This document shows positions 21,801 to 33,313 of a stretch of DNA of 64,000 nt, piece after piece. Each line of letters opens with the position of its first letter. The first letter of the stretch is position 1. Under the pieces are notes generated by a model. The model did no database searches and was not told the origin of the DNA. It saw nothing but the letters and a program-made list of their open reading frames with translations. The stretch is taken from contig CM064560.1 of NCBI GenBank assembly GCA_032716605.1, forward strand, positions 13,290,040 to 13,354,039, read 5' to 3'. A program made the position numbers and the translations under genes. The stretch is from Paralithodes platypus (Eukaryota > Arthropoda > Malacostraca > Decapoda > Lithodidae).

Positions 21801-22289
21801 ACTCACTAATATTCCCATCCATGTACAACTAATTCCTGAAGTTCCTAAACACCTCTCTGCGGTAACAAATACAACGTTTATGATAAATATCTAGACAGAC
21901 AAACACTCATCAACAATTATCTCAAGGTAGAGTTGATGAGGTGAAAACATGGACATCCTTGTATCCTATACACGCTAGACAAGCGAACATAGACCAACGA
22001 TTACCTTCATTGTACAGTTACCAACTTGAATACAGGAACACCTATCTCTGTCTACATGCAAACACTCACCAACGATTATCTCCAGGTACAGTTGCTGCCT
22101 TGATTACATGAACTCCACTCTATGATAATTTTGAAACAAAGGAACACTCACCAACGATCATTAGGTTGAGAATATAACATATTAATAAGTAATTTTACAA
22201 ACATTTAATCATACATTAGGTCCCCCCCTCCCACAAACACACACCTGTGTAAGGGAATATGGGAAGAAATCTTATGATTGTGTTCTTAA

Positions 22290-22654
22290 GGGAAGATGAT
22301 TGTTTATTTATTTCTGGTTACCCTTCTCCCTCATGCCTAGTCCCAGTAGTTTTTGAGATTTTAAGACAATCTGCCCATTAGTCTGGCTGTTTTATGACTT
22401 TTTGCCCCATTTCTTTGTCAGTATTAAGACTTTTCTTACCAACTAGGTGTCGATTATTTGCTGGCTAGAGATAGATTGTAGGAGGAACCATTTTTCTACC
22501 GAAAATTGTACAAGTTTATTTTGAAGGGGGTCTAGACTCTAGAGGGTGTATTTTTATGCTTGATGAAGGTCTTGTGAGGAAACTGTGAAATATATAAATA
22601 ACTAAATAAATATATATATATAAATATATAGACTTAAAAATAACTACTACCTCC
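22290..22654 (+). mobile_element. MITE A copy 4
   Basis: Bounded by TTAA at 22286-22289 and 22655-22658. It carries CCCTTCTCCCTCATGCCTAG, GGTGTCGATTATTTGCTGG and GGGTCTAGACTCTAGAGGG landmarks. The CGGCCTTCGGCC stem region is deleted. Confidence 0.8.
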
Positions 22655-23068
22655 TTAAGCAATTCTCTCCCATCGCTGCGTCTGCTACTGAATGAATACT
22701 GTGAGGATGATTGTTGTTTAAAGCGAGTACGCCAAATAGCCTTACTATTTCTAAAGGTTACGTCATTGTTCAAATTGTTTCGTCCAATAACTGCGATGTG
22801 AATGGAAAGTGACCAGCAACAGTGATATTTAATCCTGTCCCGCCGATTATGGAATATAACCTTGTGTTAGCACTAACTGTTTAACCCTTCCTACCCGGGC
22901 TGCCTTAGGTAAGGACAGCGCGGCTGAAGGGCCGCAACCCGGTATGCCTTATGTAAGGCATTTGCTTGAAAGCGTGCTTTAAATTTCGCGCGGGCAAATT
23001 TTACTTTGCGGGGGCGATCGTAGCGCCACCAAGCCTCAACTACCACGCTTATCAGTTCCTACGTTGCC

Positions 23069-23683
23069 GCCATTGAGAGCTACAGCAAAAAAGTGAATTC
23101 CGACGCGTCCGATACTGTGCAATCTCCCGCGCGTCCCAGTGCTACCCCACTTGCAACATCTACGCCTCTGCCAACCGAGAAGAAAAGGAAAGTAAGGAAA
23201 GTGAAACGTTTGCTAAGTGACAGTGCAATACACCGTGAACTTTTCAACCAGGATTTGAGCAGTGGTGAAAGCTCTGTGGACAAAAACCTCTATATTCAGA
23301 GTAGAAGTGGGAGCGAAATTGACGATTTTGTGGGATTTGGTGCTGATGACAATGTTGATTTATTTGAGGGGGGTGATTGTAGTGATGATCCTGATGTGGA
23401 AGTGGTGGAGGAAGGTGCTATTGAAGTACCAAGTGTGCTAGAGCCAACCCCTTCGCCTAGTTTCGTAGGTCAGGGTAGGCCTAGCCCTAGCCCTACGCCA
23501 GGACCTTCCCCTTTGCCTGCCCGTACGCCCTTGAAAGTGGGTAAATACTTCTATAAACAGTCTTTAGTGAAAAGTGCAGCCAAGAAAGCACGCAGGGAGG
23601 CAGAAAAAGTGAGGGAAGGCGTAGATAGTGAGAGTGACGCCGACCCACCCATAGCCCTCAGCTTCATCTGTCCCTCAAGATGA
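23069..23683 (+). pseudogene. piggyBac transposase, N-terminal part (frame-shifted from the rest)
   Basis: An acidic, serine/proline-rich N-terminal region of about 200 codons, with a basic KKRKVRKVKR stretch that could be nuclear-localising. The open frame has no ATG. Upstream, a GCCGCC-ATT-GAG context at about 23067-23075 is in frame and looks like a Kozak start whose ATG became ATT; this is inference. The frame closes at 23681-23683, and the coding sense continues one frame over from about 23650. A small intron cannot be excluded, but a simple indel is the easier reading. Confidence 0.6.
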
Positions 23684-25577
23684 CCAAAGGGCCTCTACAA
23701 GTGCGCCATTGGCCTCCCACAGTGTGTCACCACAGGCCCCGCATCGTAGGTCATTATTTCCTGCGGAAAAGTCCACGGCTAGCCGCAAAAGGAGCCCAAC
23801 TCCCGAGGCCGAGGCTCCCATTGCTCAACCTCCCGCAGCCCCACGCCGCCGACGCCCGGTCTATTCTTCACCAGAGTTGACTCCTGAAGAGGCTGCTGAC
23901 GACCCCGACATTGCCCCAGATGACCTGACGTCGCCTGAGGAAGAGGAAAACGAAGAGGAAGAGGAAGAGGAAGAGGGAGTCCCGACAAGAAGAGTCAAAG
24001 GACCTCTAGCTCGTGGACGTGATCAGCCTGCCGACGCCGCTGCCCCTGGGCCTGGGCCTGGGCGTGGACGTGCAGGGCGTCCGCCTGGGCATCCGCGTGG
24101 CCAAGGATGTGTGCCAGGGCGTCCAGGGCATGTGCCTGCTGCAACTCCACGTCCTCGTCCTCGAGCTGCTGAAATGTTTGTGTGGTCAGATGGGGCGGAT
24201 TTTGTGCCAGATTTTCCTGCCTTTGACGAGGTACAACAGGGTTCTGGGGTGTCACCAGCATATCCCTGTGGCCCAAATGCCACCCCCAGTGAACATTTCT
24301 GTGGCTTCTACGACAATGAAGTCATGGAATACCTTGTCAAAGAGACAAATCACCACCAGGCTATCTGTTCAAACTTTTTTGGCAGGAAGACAAGTGCAAA
24401 GATGGTGGCATGGAGAGCTCTCACTGTGGCAGAATTATATGTGTTCTTGGCACTCACAATGCTGATGACACACATAAAGAAGCACGTTCTGGCCGACTAC
24501 TGGATAACTGGCGACCTCACAACGACTCCAGCATTTGGCAAATTCATGTCAAGGGATAGGTACTTCGACATCCTCTCATATTTCCACCTGACAAATAACA
24601 TGCATGTCCATGAGCCCGACACACTCTGGAAGATCAGGCAACTGTATGACATGATACGTCATCGGTTTTCCACCTACCTGATTCCATTTCAGAAGCTGTG
24701 CATCGACGAGTCTCTGGTCCTGTTCCGTGGTAGGCTGCACTTCCGACAGTATATCCCGTCAAAGAGACACTGCTTCGGCATCAAGCTCTTCGTCCTCTTC
24801 GACTGCAAGACAGGATATGTGCTCGACTTTATAGTCTACAGCGGCGAGGGTGGTGAGGTGGAGATTGACCCCCTCATTGGTTTTGGCGGCGCTGTGGTAA
24901 AGAGGATGATGGAGAGGTACTTCCATGACAACCACGTCCTCTATACCGACAATTATTACACGTCGCCTATCCTCGCCAAGTACCTCCATGACCGCAAGAC
25001 CGGAACTGTCGGCACAGTGAAGGGGAAGAGGAAGGGCATGCCAGCCTACCCAACAAAAACTAAGAAGACGGACATATTCCATAAGAAGAGTGGCCCCATC
25101 CTCTCCATCCACTGGCATGACCAGCGCAAGGTCAACCTCCTCACCACATGCCACAAAGCAGAGATGGTCCCCACAGGGAAGGTGGACCGAAAAACGAAGA
25201 ACCCTATCACAAAACCAGCTGCTGTTCTGGACTATAACCTGAACATGCGCCTCGTCGACAAGTCCAACATGCAGATGGGCTTCATAGACTGCCTGCGAAC
25301 ATCTTGCAGGTGGTACAAGAAGTTTGTCCTGCATACAGTAGATATGTCTGTCCTCAACGCGTATAACATCTACCGTTTGAGGTGTCCAGTCATCAAGTAC
25401 AAGAGCCTGCGGACCTTCCAAAAGCAGCTGATACATGAGCTCCTGGTAAAACATGCGGGTACACCAGGGAGGCCACTACAAGGACCAGGCATGATGGACA
25501 GAATAGGGTGTGTGCCGACTTCATCAGAAAGCACCAGCTCGTCGCCCTTCCTTTCCAGGGTCCTAACAGCCGAATAA
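23684..25577 (+). pseudogene. piggyBac transposase, catalytic DDD domain (622-codon open frame from 23709)
   Basis: Cut-and-paste TTAA-specific transposase of the DDE_Tnp_1_7 type. After a low-complexity region come the N-terminal domain and the RNase H-like core. Asp-333 is in LCIDESLVLFRG (24705-24707), Asp-414 in YTDNYYTSP (24948-24950), and Asp-517 in MRLVDKSNM (25257-25259). The spacings of 81 and 103 residues are close to those of the piggyBac catalytic triad. The insect-type RGR..FRQYIP...GIK motif is present. The catalytic centre therefore looks intact. The frame is lost near 25500, before the Cys-rich C-terminal domain, and the N-terminal part is in another frame, so the copy is probably inactive. 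Confidence 0.88.
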
Positions 25578-25726
25578 GGATGCAGAAGAGGTGCTATGTG
25601 TGCACCAGCACAACTCGACGACCAAGCTAACCCACAAAAACCACTTGGCAATGCCTCGAGTGTCAGGTGGGACTGTGTGCCGGCACCTGCTTCAATGATT
25701 TCCACACTCTGGCAAACTATTGAAGT
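25500..25726 (+). pseudogene. piggyBac transposase C-terminal Cys-rich domain, out of frame
   Basis: In the +1 frame relative to the main open frame, the sequence reads KRCYVCTSTT ... WQCLECQVGLCAGTCF and ends FHTLANY-stop at about 25724. This is the zinc-binding C-terminal module that recognises piggyBac transposon ends. A TAA at about 25633 interrupts it. The shift relative to the catalytic part lies near 25500. Confidence 0.7.
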
Positions 25727-26285
25727 GTAAGTGACAGTGATAGTGACACTCAATAATAATAATAATATAACTAAGTATAAGTGAAAGAGACACATAAGTA
25801 ATAATAAGTGCCTTCAGAACAATATGAACAAGTGAAAGTGACACTAAAATATATATTCCTAACAATAAAGAAGTGAAAATTACACTATCAATTACCATAG
25901 TCCAGTATAAATAATCATAACTACTATAATAATGACTATAAAACTAAGTCTAAGTGAAAGAGACACAAATTACTTCAGAAAAATATATTTATTGAGTGAA
26001 AATATCATAATAACAATAATATATGGCATAATAAACAATAAAACACTAAAAAATCGCTTCCCGCCATAATTCAAGGTAGAGCGACGAGTCAAAACGTTCG
26101 TCGTAGCCTGGGCCGCGGTTGAGCGTTCGGACTCGGCGAGGTAAATACGCGGCAAAAGTTACCTCCACTTCCATCACCATAACTCCGGAACTACTTGAGC
26201 TAGAAAGCTCTACTTAACGCCATTCTACGCGGGAAGGTAAGGCGCCCATTTTGACATATGTTTGATTATTGTAGGTAGTATATTA

Positions 26286-29273
26286 GAACATAAGAACATA
26301 AGAAAATGGGAGTCTGCAGAAAGCCGATTGGCCTAAGCAAGGCAGATCCCTGTCCCACACAACCCCAATTACAAAGCCCAATTATAGGCTCAACACTCTA
26401 ATACCCTGAGGATCATCTTACCAAAACGGTTAGAGATTAACGCAGGATTACGGGGGTCTGCAGAGCGCTGATTGGCCCAACCCTGCTGATCCCCCTTCAC
26501 ACCCAACCCTTCTCGTCCATATGCTTATCCAATTTTATCTTAAAGCTCCCTATCGTTTTTAATCCCACTATAGCACTTGGTAGTCCATTCCACCCATCTA
26601 CAACTCTGTTACCAAACCAATATTTGCCTATATCTTTTCTGAAACGAAATTTATCTAATTTGAAACCATTGGTACGAGTTCTTTCGCTATCACTGAGCTT
26701 TAGTACATTTGTCATGTCCCCTTTGTTAATCCCACTAACCCACTTGAACACCTCTATCATATCCCTCTAACTCTGCGTCTCTCTAACGAATGTAAGCCTA
26801 ATTTCTTCAACCTTTCTTTATACGGAAGATTTCTAATATTATGGATCATTTTTGTCATTCTACGTTGTACTCTCTCCAATGAATCTATGTCCATTCTGTA
26901 ATAAGGACACCAAAATTGAACAGCATAATCCATATGGGGTCTCACTAATGACAAGTAAAGTTTTAAGATAACATCAGCAGTTCTGTTACTCACACTCCTT
27001 GAGATGAACCCGAGAATCCTGTTTGCCTTGTTTCGAACGCTTATACTTGCTAACAAACACACCTAGATCTTTCTCACAATTCGAGTTTTCTAATTCCACA
27101 TTAGCTAGTTTATATTTAACATTTGTATGCATCTTCCCTATCTTTAATACCTTGCATTTGTCAATGTTAAACTTCATCTGCCAATTTACTGACCATTCGT
27201 GTAAGGTATCTAGATCCCTTTGGAGGCACTCTATATCTCTATCTGAATCAATTGTTCTCCCCATCTTGGTATCGTCTGCAAATTTACTTATCCTACTAGT
27301 TATACCTAAATCAAGGTCATTTATGTATATAACAAACAACAGAGGACCTAATACAGATCCCTGGGGGACACCACTTTTGACTGCTCCCCATTCTGACTTC
27401 GTACCATTTATGCTGACTCTCTGCTTCCTACCAATTAGCCATGACCTAATCCATCCCAACAACGCCCCACCTATTCCATGCGCCTCAACCTTTCTCATCA
27501 ATCTCTCGTGGGGGACTCTGTCGAAAGCTTTACTGAAATCTAAATATATTATATCATATGACTTGTCATTATCTACTGCTTCATATACCTCTGAGAAAAA
27601 ACTAAGCAAATTAGTAAGGCAAGAACGTCCCTGAGTGAATCCATGCTGAGAAGAATTTATTAAATTAAATGTATCTAAGTGGTTTCTAATTTTACTAGCA
27701 ATAATTGACTCTAGTAGCTTTCCTATGATTGATGTAAGACTAATGGGACGGTAATTGGATGCTATTGATTTATCACCTTTTTTGAAGATCGGAACTACGT
27801 TTGCAAGCTTCCAAGCTTCTGGAACTATACCTGTCTCCAATGACTTGTTAAATAAAAATGTTAATGGGTAACTTAACTCATCCCTACATTCTTTTAATAC
27901 TCTAGCATATACCTCATCAGGACCAGGCGATTTATGAGGTTTCAGTCTGTCAATTTCCTTAAGCACATCATTTCTACTTATAGTAACCGTACTTAACCTA
28001 TTTTCTATACTATCGCTATATACCTTACGGACTTCTGGAAACTGTGCCAAATTTTCATTAGTGAAAACGGAAAGAAATTGACCATTTAATGTACTGCACA
28101 TTTCTAAATCATTTTCTGTCATTTCTCCTATCGAAGTTTTAAGGGGACCAATTACATCTCTAACCTTGGATTTATATAGTTGGTAAAAAGCTTTAGGATT
28201 ATTTTTGAGTCATTGGCAACCTTAATTTCATAATTTATTTTTCTTTCCTAATATCCTTTTTACCTGTCTTGATAGATTCTGATAGTAAGCAAGTAGGTGA
28301 ATTTCGCCTTTTCTAATTTTTCTATATATTCCTCTCTTTTGTCCTAGAAGATCTAATAGTCTATTATTCATCCATTTGGGTTGGTTCTGTGTTGATCTAA
28401 ATTTTCTTTTGGGGATGTATTTATTTTGTGCATTGAATACTGACTTGATAAAATTATCGTATGTATCTACCAAGGTTGACGTCTCTTCCTGACTTAAGAT
28501 GACAGGTGCCTGAGAAGGGGTACACTCATTTGGACACCTGGATCGACTTAATTTTTTGACCATAGGGTCCGCTAATAGGGCTCTTCTTAACCCACCATAA
28601 TTGGCTTTTCTAAAGTCAGGTATTAATGTTGTATTCTCTCTGGTATTACCTTTCCATTGTATATTAAAATACACAGAATTGTGGTCACTATTTCCTAGGT
28701 GGTCCCCTATCTCTACATTATTTACCATATGTTCATTGTTACTGAAAACTAAATCGAGAATATTATTACCTCTAGTCGGCGTATCTATGAATTGAAATAA
28801 AAAACTATCTTGTACTACCTCTATAAACTCCTCAGAATCAGAGTCTCCTATTTGATGCTGCCAATCTATATTCGGAAAATTAAAATCCCCCATAATGCAC
28901 ACATTGCTAAACCTTGATGCCATTTTAATTTCCTCCCATAATGACGTTCCGTCATTTCTACTCATATTTGGCGGTCTATACATAACTCCAATAACTATGG
29001 TCTCACTACCTTCGTTAACCTCTACCCAAACACTTTCATTATCGTTATTTAGTCTAATACCTGATTTAATACAGCTTTTTAATGTACTCCTGACAAACAC
29101 TGCTATACCGCCACCCCTCTTACTTGTTCGGTCATATTTAAACAAACTATATCCTGGTATATCAAATTCTGCTAAAAAATGCCTGGTTTCTGTATTAATC
29201 CACGTTTCAGTTAGCGCTATTATGTCTATATTTTCTTTGCTAACAAGGGCTCTAAGTTCGTTCATTTTGTTCA
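26286..29273 (-). mobile_element. CR1-like non-LTR retrotransposon, 5'-truncated, 2,988 bp
   Basis: A 7-bp target duplication TATATTA is at 26279-26285 and 29274-29280. The 3' end (low coordinates) carries the short repeats GAACATAAGAACATAAG instead of poly(A), as CR1/L2-type LINEs do. It encodes endonuclease then reverse transcriptase on the minus strand. ORF1 and the first endonuclease residues are missing through 5' truncation. Confidence 0.9.
26497..28225 (-). pseudogene. LINE reverse transcriptase and C-terminal region, several frameshifts
   Basis: Motifs in order on the minus strand: [53 protein letters not shown] and KFADDTKMG (catalytic F-A-D-D). The thumb and C-terminal motifs (RPHMDYAVQFWCPYY, LERVQRRMTKMI) follow in the frames 26757-27062 and 26497-26760. 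The junction with the endonuclease (28120-28230) needs two compensating frame changes, and two more shifts lie near 27050 and 26758. Not expressible. Confidence 0.88.
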
Positions 29274-29274
29274 T
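28228..29274 (-). pseudogene. LINE apurinic-like endonuclease domain (348 codons), truncated
   Basis: EEP-family endonuclease that nicks target DNA for target-primed reverse transcription. Visible motifs are IIALTETWIN with catalytic Glu, VIGVMYRPPN, CIMGDFNFPNIDW and the terminal LGNSDHNSVYF with catalytic SDH. The apparent first Met uses a base of the target duplication, so it is an accident of the junction. The family's leading N-A-R-S/G-L region is absent. Confidence 0.88.
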
Positions 29275-29379
29275 ATATTAAGCGAGATTAGCCTTAGTTT
29301 ACTTTTGTTGTGTTTTCAGCCAGATCGCCCGGATACAGCCTCCGTCATTAAGAAAGGCTGCCCGGGTAGGAAGGGTTAA

Positions 29380-29734
29380 GGGGAGATGGACCGTTTTTTT
29401 TATCTATTAATTCATTTATTCCTTTATGTCTTAGTTTCCTTGCTAGACTTACTACAAGCATAGAAAAACATTCCCTAGACCCCCCTTCAAGACAAATGTG
29501 TAAATTTTTTCGGTAGAAACATGTCCAGGCGGTTTCTCTTATAATTTCAGGCTCGCTATCGCTCGCCAGGATAATATTTACACCTAAATGGTACGAAAGG
29601 TTTTGAAATTGACAACGAAATGGAGCAAAAGGTGTTAAAATCGCCAAACTAATGGGCCAAGCGTCTTATAATCTCAAAACAAATGTGGCTTAACACGAGG
29701 GAGAAAGAGGACCAGAAAAACGGCCCATCTCCTC
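29380..29734 (-). mobile_element. MITE A copy 5, intact, abutting the piggyBac element
   Basis: 355 bp in reverse orientation. Its left TTAA (29376-29379) is the same TTAA that closes the piggyBac transposon; the right TTAA is at 29735-29738. The inverted ends are clear: GGGGAGATGGACCGTTTTT and AAAAACGGCCCATCTCCTC. It keeps the CGCTATCGCTCGCCAGG segment from which the 33-bp satellite arose elsewhere. Confidence 0.9.
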
Positions 29735-29904
29735 TTAAATTATGCTACTTGGGTCTCATTTTATGCTCTCTGTTAGTTAGTCATTAAATATCATCCAACC
29801 AAGCTTAACTAATTGCTCAAAGTGCAGATCTGCCTTTGACGGGAATGTTTCAATATATATGTTGAGCGATTCAGATTTGTGTAATAATCATTGTATCACC
29901 TTTC

Positions 29905-30182
29905 ACTGCAGGCGGTGGTACACTCGGATGCTATAGTCTCTAGCCCATTCATATAATCCTGGACTTCAACTATTTCTAATTATGGAAGTATATCTCTAGT
30001 GACGAATTTATGAATATAAGTTTCTACACATCAACTACGAAACTATAATTATATACTATTAATTAAAAAGCAAGTTGTATCTACTGTAATAACCAACCCA
30101 GATAGTTATAATTGCATAAAGAACAACATAGGTCCAGGAATTGTTATGAGTGGGCTAAAGACTATGGTATCCGAGTGTACCT
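29905..30182. repeat. Foldback element whose right arm seeds the 65-bp array
   Basis: GGTACACTCGGATGCTATAG with CTAGCCCATTCATA (29912-29950) is inverted relative to ATGAGTGGGCTA with GACTATGGTATCCGAGTGTA (30147-30178). TCCTGGACTTC pairs roughly with GGTCCAGGAATT. This is an imperfect inverted repeat with ~60-bp arms. Confidence 0.6.
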
Positions 30183-30810
30183 TGTATGTAGAGTATGCGT
30201 ATCTAACTAAGGTATATCACACAAGACTATGGTATCCGAGTGTACCTTGTATGTAGAGTATGCGTATCTAACTAAGGTATATCACACAAGACTATGGTAT
30301 CAGAGTGTACCTTGTATGTAGAGTATGCGTATCTAACTAAGGTATATCACACAAGACTATGGTATCAGAGTGTACCTTGTATGTAGAGTATGCGTATCTA
30401 ACTAAGGTATATCACACAAGACTATGGTATCCGAGTGTACCTTGTATGTAGAGTATGCGTATCTAACTAAGGTATATCACACAAGACTATGGTATCCGAG
30501 TGTACCTTGTATGTAGAGTATGCGTATCTAACTAAGGTATATCACACAAGACTATGGTATCCGAGTGTACCTTGTATGTAGAGTATGCGTATCTAACTAA
30601 GGTATATCACAAGACTATGGTATCAGAGTGTACCTTGTATGTAGAGTATGCATATCTAACTAAGGTATATCACACAAGACTATGGTATCAGAGTGTACCT
30701 TGTATGTAGAGTATGCATATCTAACTAAGGTATATCACACAAGACTATGGTATCAGAGTGTACCTTGTATGTAGAGTATGCGTATCTAACTAAGGTATAT
30801 CACACAAGAT
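30157..30810 (+). repeat. 65-bp satellite, about ten copies
   Basis: The unit begins ACAAGACTATGGTATC(C/A)GAG and ends AAGGTATATCAC, with period 65 (starts at 30221, 30286, and so on). Two variants (CCGAG and CAGAG) alternate in blocks, and one unit lacks two bases near 30610. It derives from the right arm of the foldback immediately before it. Confidence 0.93.
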
Positions 30811-30980
30811 CTTTTATCATCCATTTCCGATGACCAACATTTTCTTTTGCACTGGTATCGGAAACTAAACTGAAGATAGATTAAATAAGGTGATAGAATA
30901 ATAATTTAAATGTTTGCCCATAAGCTTCTATACTAGTGTTGATGAACGAGGGAAAATGCCGTCGTGTGATACCTGCTTAA

Positions 30981-31076
30981 CCCTTTCAGTTAATTAGGAC
31001 GCTGTTCTTTTTCATATTCTGGCTAAAAGTAGACAATTTTTATTCGGGTTAGGAAGATCTTTCAGGAGTAGCAGGG
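30981..31076. mobile_element. Short MITE B/C derivative, 96 bp
   Basis: Flanked by TTAA at 30977-30980 and 31077-31080. The ends are CCCTTTCAGTTAAT and AGGAGTAGCAGGG. An interior TATTCTGGCTAAAAGTAGAC motif is shared with the longer family members. Confidence 0.65.
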
Positions 31077-31439
31077 TTAATTAGGAGAAGGATGTAGGCA
31101 CCAGCCGAACAGGGTACTCCAAGTGACTGATAAGGACAGCTGGAACTACTGTTCCACCACATGGCCTCCTTTGCTGATCCTTTCCGTGCCTCACCAATAT
31201 TGAGGGCAACCCCAGTTTGCCCTTCAAAACACCTTCTCTTTCTATCAATACATTATACCACAAACACATTACAAACTACACTACCTTTTCAAATTTTTAA
31301 ACCAAAACAAAATTATGAATAAACGACCCGCCTCGCAGTCCCTTAGGGAGGAGGGGCAGAAATGCCCCCAGTGGTCTGGCCCACGGTACGGACCCATCAA
31401 AATGCTCTGGACCGCTATCTTCCCCTCTTACTATAATTT

Positions 31440-32295
31440 TTTGCAATATTCGTGGCCTTTCTGTTGAACACAACCTCTCCTCTGCCAAACCTGATCTTCT
31501 CTTTCTCACCGAAACTCAGTTGTCTAAGTCAACAGACAGCAAACCCTTCTCTATTCCTCCGACTATCACTATCCTCAATTCAAAGCCGAAGATGGATGTT
31601 GCGTTTACGTAGGCAACAATATTACTTGCTCTCGTGTTCCCAACTTTGACTCTTCTGAATTCTCAACTATCTGGCTTAAGCTTTCTTGTCAATCTCTCAC
31701 TAAATGTATCTGTGCTGTTTATCTCTCCCCTAATTATATTGACAATCCAAAATTCTTTGATTACCTTACTTCTAAAGTGGAATGCATTCTAGCCATCTCT
31801 CCCTTCTCTGAAATATCCATCCTAGGAGATTTCAATGTTCACCACCACCAATGGCTCTCCTCTCATTTCACTGACCAACCTGGTGAACAAGCCTACATCT
31901 TTTCTATCCTAAATGACCTAGAGCAGTTAGTTCAGCACCCCAGCTGTATCCCGGACTGCCCTGGAGATCGGCCCAACATTCTTGACTTATTTCTAATCTC
32001 TAATCCTTCTGCTTACACTGTAAATTTTCTCTTTCCGTTGGACTCCTCCGATCATAACCTTATCACTTTCACCTGTCCTGTCTCTCCAGTACAGCCTTCT
32101 GACCCCCCCAGCCGGCGGTGCTTGTGGCACTTTGGTGCTGCCAACTGGGAGGCTCTACGGCAGTACTTCTTTGATTTCCCTTGGAATTATTTTTGTTTCC
32201 GTGGCTGGGGACCCTCAGAGAGTGCCGAGCACATTAGTGAGGAAATACTTTCGGGCATGGAGGCATACATCCCATTCTCTATATTCTTAGAGTAA
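31440..32295 (+). pseudogene. LINE copy 1 endonuclease, frame-shifted
   Basis: Homologous to copy 2's endonuclease. LFLTETQ-type sequence near 31500 lies in one frame. From 31777 the frame carries [14 protein letters not shown], then [14 protein letters not shown] and SSDHNLITF (the catalytic SDH motif), ending at 32295. Frame changes near 31560 and after 32280 disable it. Confidence 0.78.
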
Positions 32296-33313
32296 CTCAC
32301 AAATATCTCGGTTTACTCACGCTTATTTTGCTGCTGTCCGCAATAAGGAGGAAACATTCAAACGGTACCGTTGCCATCAAACTCAAGAATCACATATGTT
32401 ATATGTCTCTGCCAGGAATCAAGCCAAATCTGTCCTTTGACTCGCCAAAAACTTTTTCATCAATAACAAATGCTCTGAACATTCCAACTCTAGCTCTTTC
32501 CAAGCTTTCTGGCATCTAGGCAAAAACCTCTCCAACAATTTCACTTCCTCGTCTTTCCCTCATCTTTTCCACTCAGACGGTACCACCGTCACCTCTTCCT
32601 CTGACAAAGCTGAACTCTTTGCTCAAAACTCTACCTTGGATGATTCTGGCACTACTTCTCCCTCTCCAACTCACTTACTTTTGCCCAATATCATAATATC
32701 TTCTAAGAATGTACTTTCTACCCTTTCTGGGCTAAATATTAAGAAGGTGTACAGACTGGATGGTGTTCCTGCTGTTGTACTAAAATACTGTTCTTCCGTG
32801 GTGACTCCCTGCCTAGGCAAACTCGTCTCTGTCTTTCCTCTAACACCTTTCCTTTTTGTTGCAAGTTTGCTCTTATTCAACCTGTCCCAAAAATGGGTGA
32901 CCGCTCTCAACCCTCTAATTTTGTTTGTGTTCTATGTGATTGAGGGAGGCAAAAGGCAGAACTGCCTATAGCGAGTGCCTCCCCCATACTTGAAAGAGTG
33001 ACAGGGCCAAAATCAAGGGACGTTCGAGCCAAAATGCCTGAACACACGGATTTTGAAGCAATTTAAGTCATAGGAAGAGGGAAAGACTGATTCTGGGAGA
33101 GAGTTCCAGAGCTCAGCTGTTGAGTAGAAGAAAGTTTGAGAGTAACATTTCACCCATTAAGGTACAACTATCATCCAATTGCTCTCATTTCTTGCATCTC
33201 TAAAGTTTTTTAAACTTAAATTTCTTAGGCATTTATCTTCCCCTAATCTACTTTCAGATCACCAGTACGGTTTCTTTAAGGGCCACTCTACTAGTGATCT
33301 TCTTGCTTATCTT
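32296..33313 (+). pseudogene. LINE copy 1 reverse transcriptase, 5' half, degraded
   Basis: Pieces of the RT N-terminal region are recognisable by comparison with copy 2, such as the sequence around 32700-32830 (KKVYRLDGVPAVVLKYC) and 33165-33310 in shifted frames. The stretch 32929-33158 is a foreign inverted LINE 3' fragment. No frame is usable. Confidence 0.7.
32929..33158 (-). mobile_element. Inverted 5'-truncated LINE 3' end within copy 1
   Basis: Reverse complement of the 3' end of the same LINE family (compare 36215-36443): CTATGTGATTGAGGGAGGC opens it, preceded by a T-rich stretch that is its A-tail read on the other strand. It interrupts the RT of copy 1 between CTCAACCCTCTAA and ACAACTATCATCCAATTGC. 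Confidence 0.78.

Larger units (their letters stand above)
20991..22175 (+). repeat. Degenerate ~77-87-bp tandem array resembling the end of exon 2 plus its donor
   Basis: Units near 21061, 21401, 21483, 21891, 21978, 22055 and 22134 share AACACTCACCAACGAT, ATCTCCAGGTACAGTTG and a following ACACCTCTCTATGAT block. The same order appears at the end of the exon (ACACTAACCAACGACCATC, TACAGGTACACTCC) and in ACACCTCTCTCTAAG at 14200-14215. Later insertions separate some units. Similarity is by eye and strongly decayed. Confidence 0.65.
22885..29375 (+). mobile_element. piggyBac-family transposon, interrupted by a CR1-like LINE
   Basis: TTAA target duplications lie at 22881-22884 and 29376-29379. 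Terminal inverted repeats begin CCCTTCCTACCCGGGC on both ends; one mismatch follows and then GCCTT. The element encodes a piggyBac transposase on the plus strand. Removing the LINE at 26286-29273 leaves about 3.5 kb. Transposase lesions suggest it is no longer autonomous. It lies in intron 2 of the receptor gene. Confidence 0.93.

Noticed and set aside
24759..25454. Reverse-strand 231-codon frame opposite the piggyBac transposase
   Set aside because: A shadow of the real plus-strand catalytic domain.
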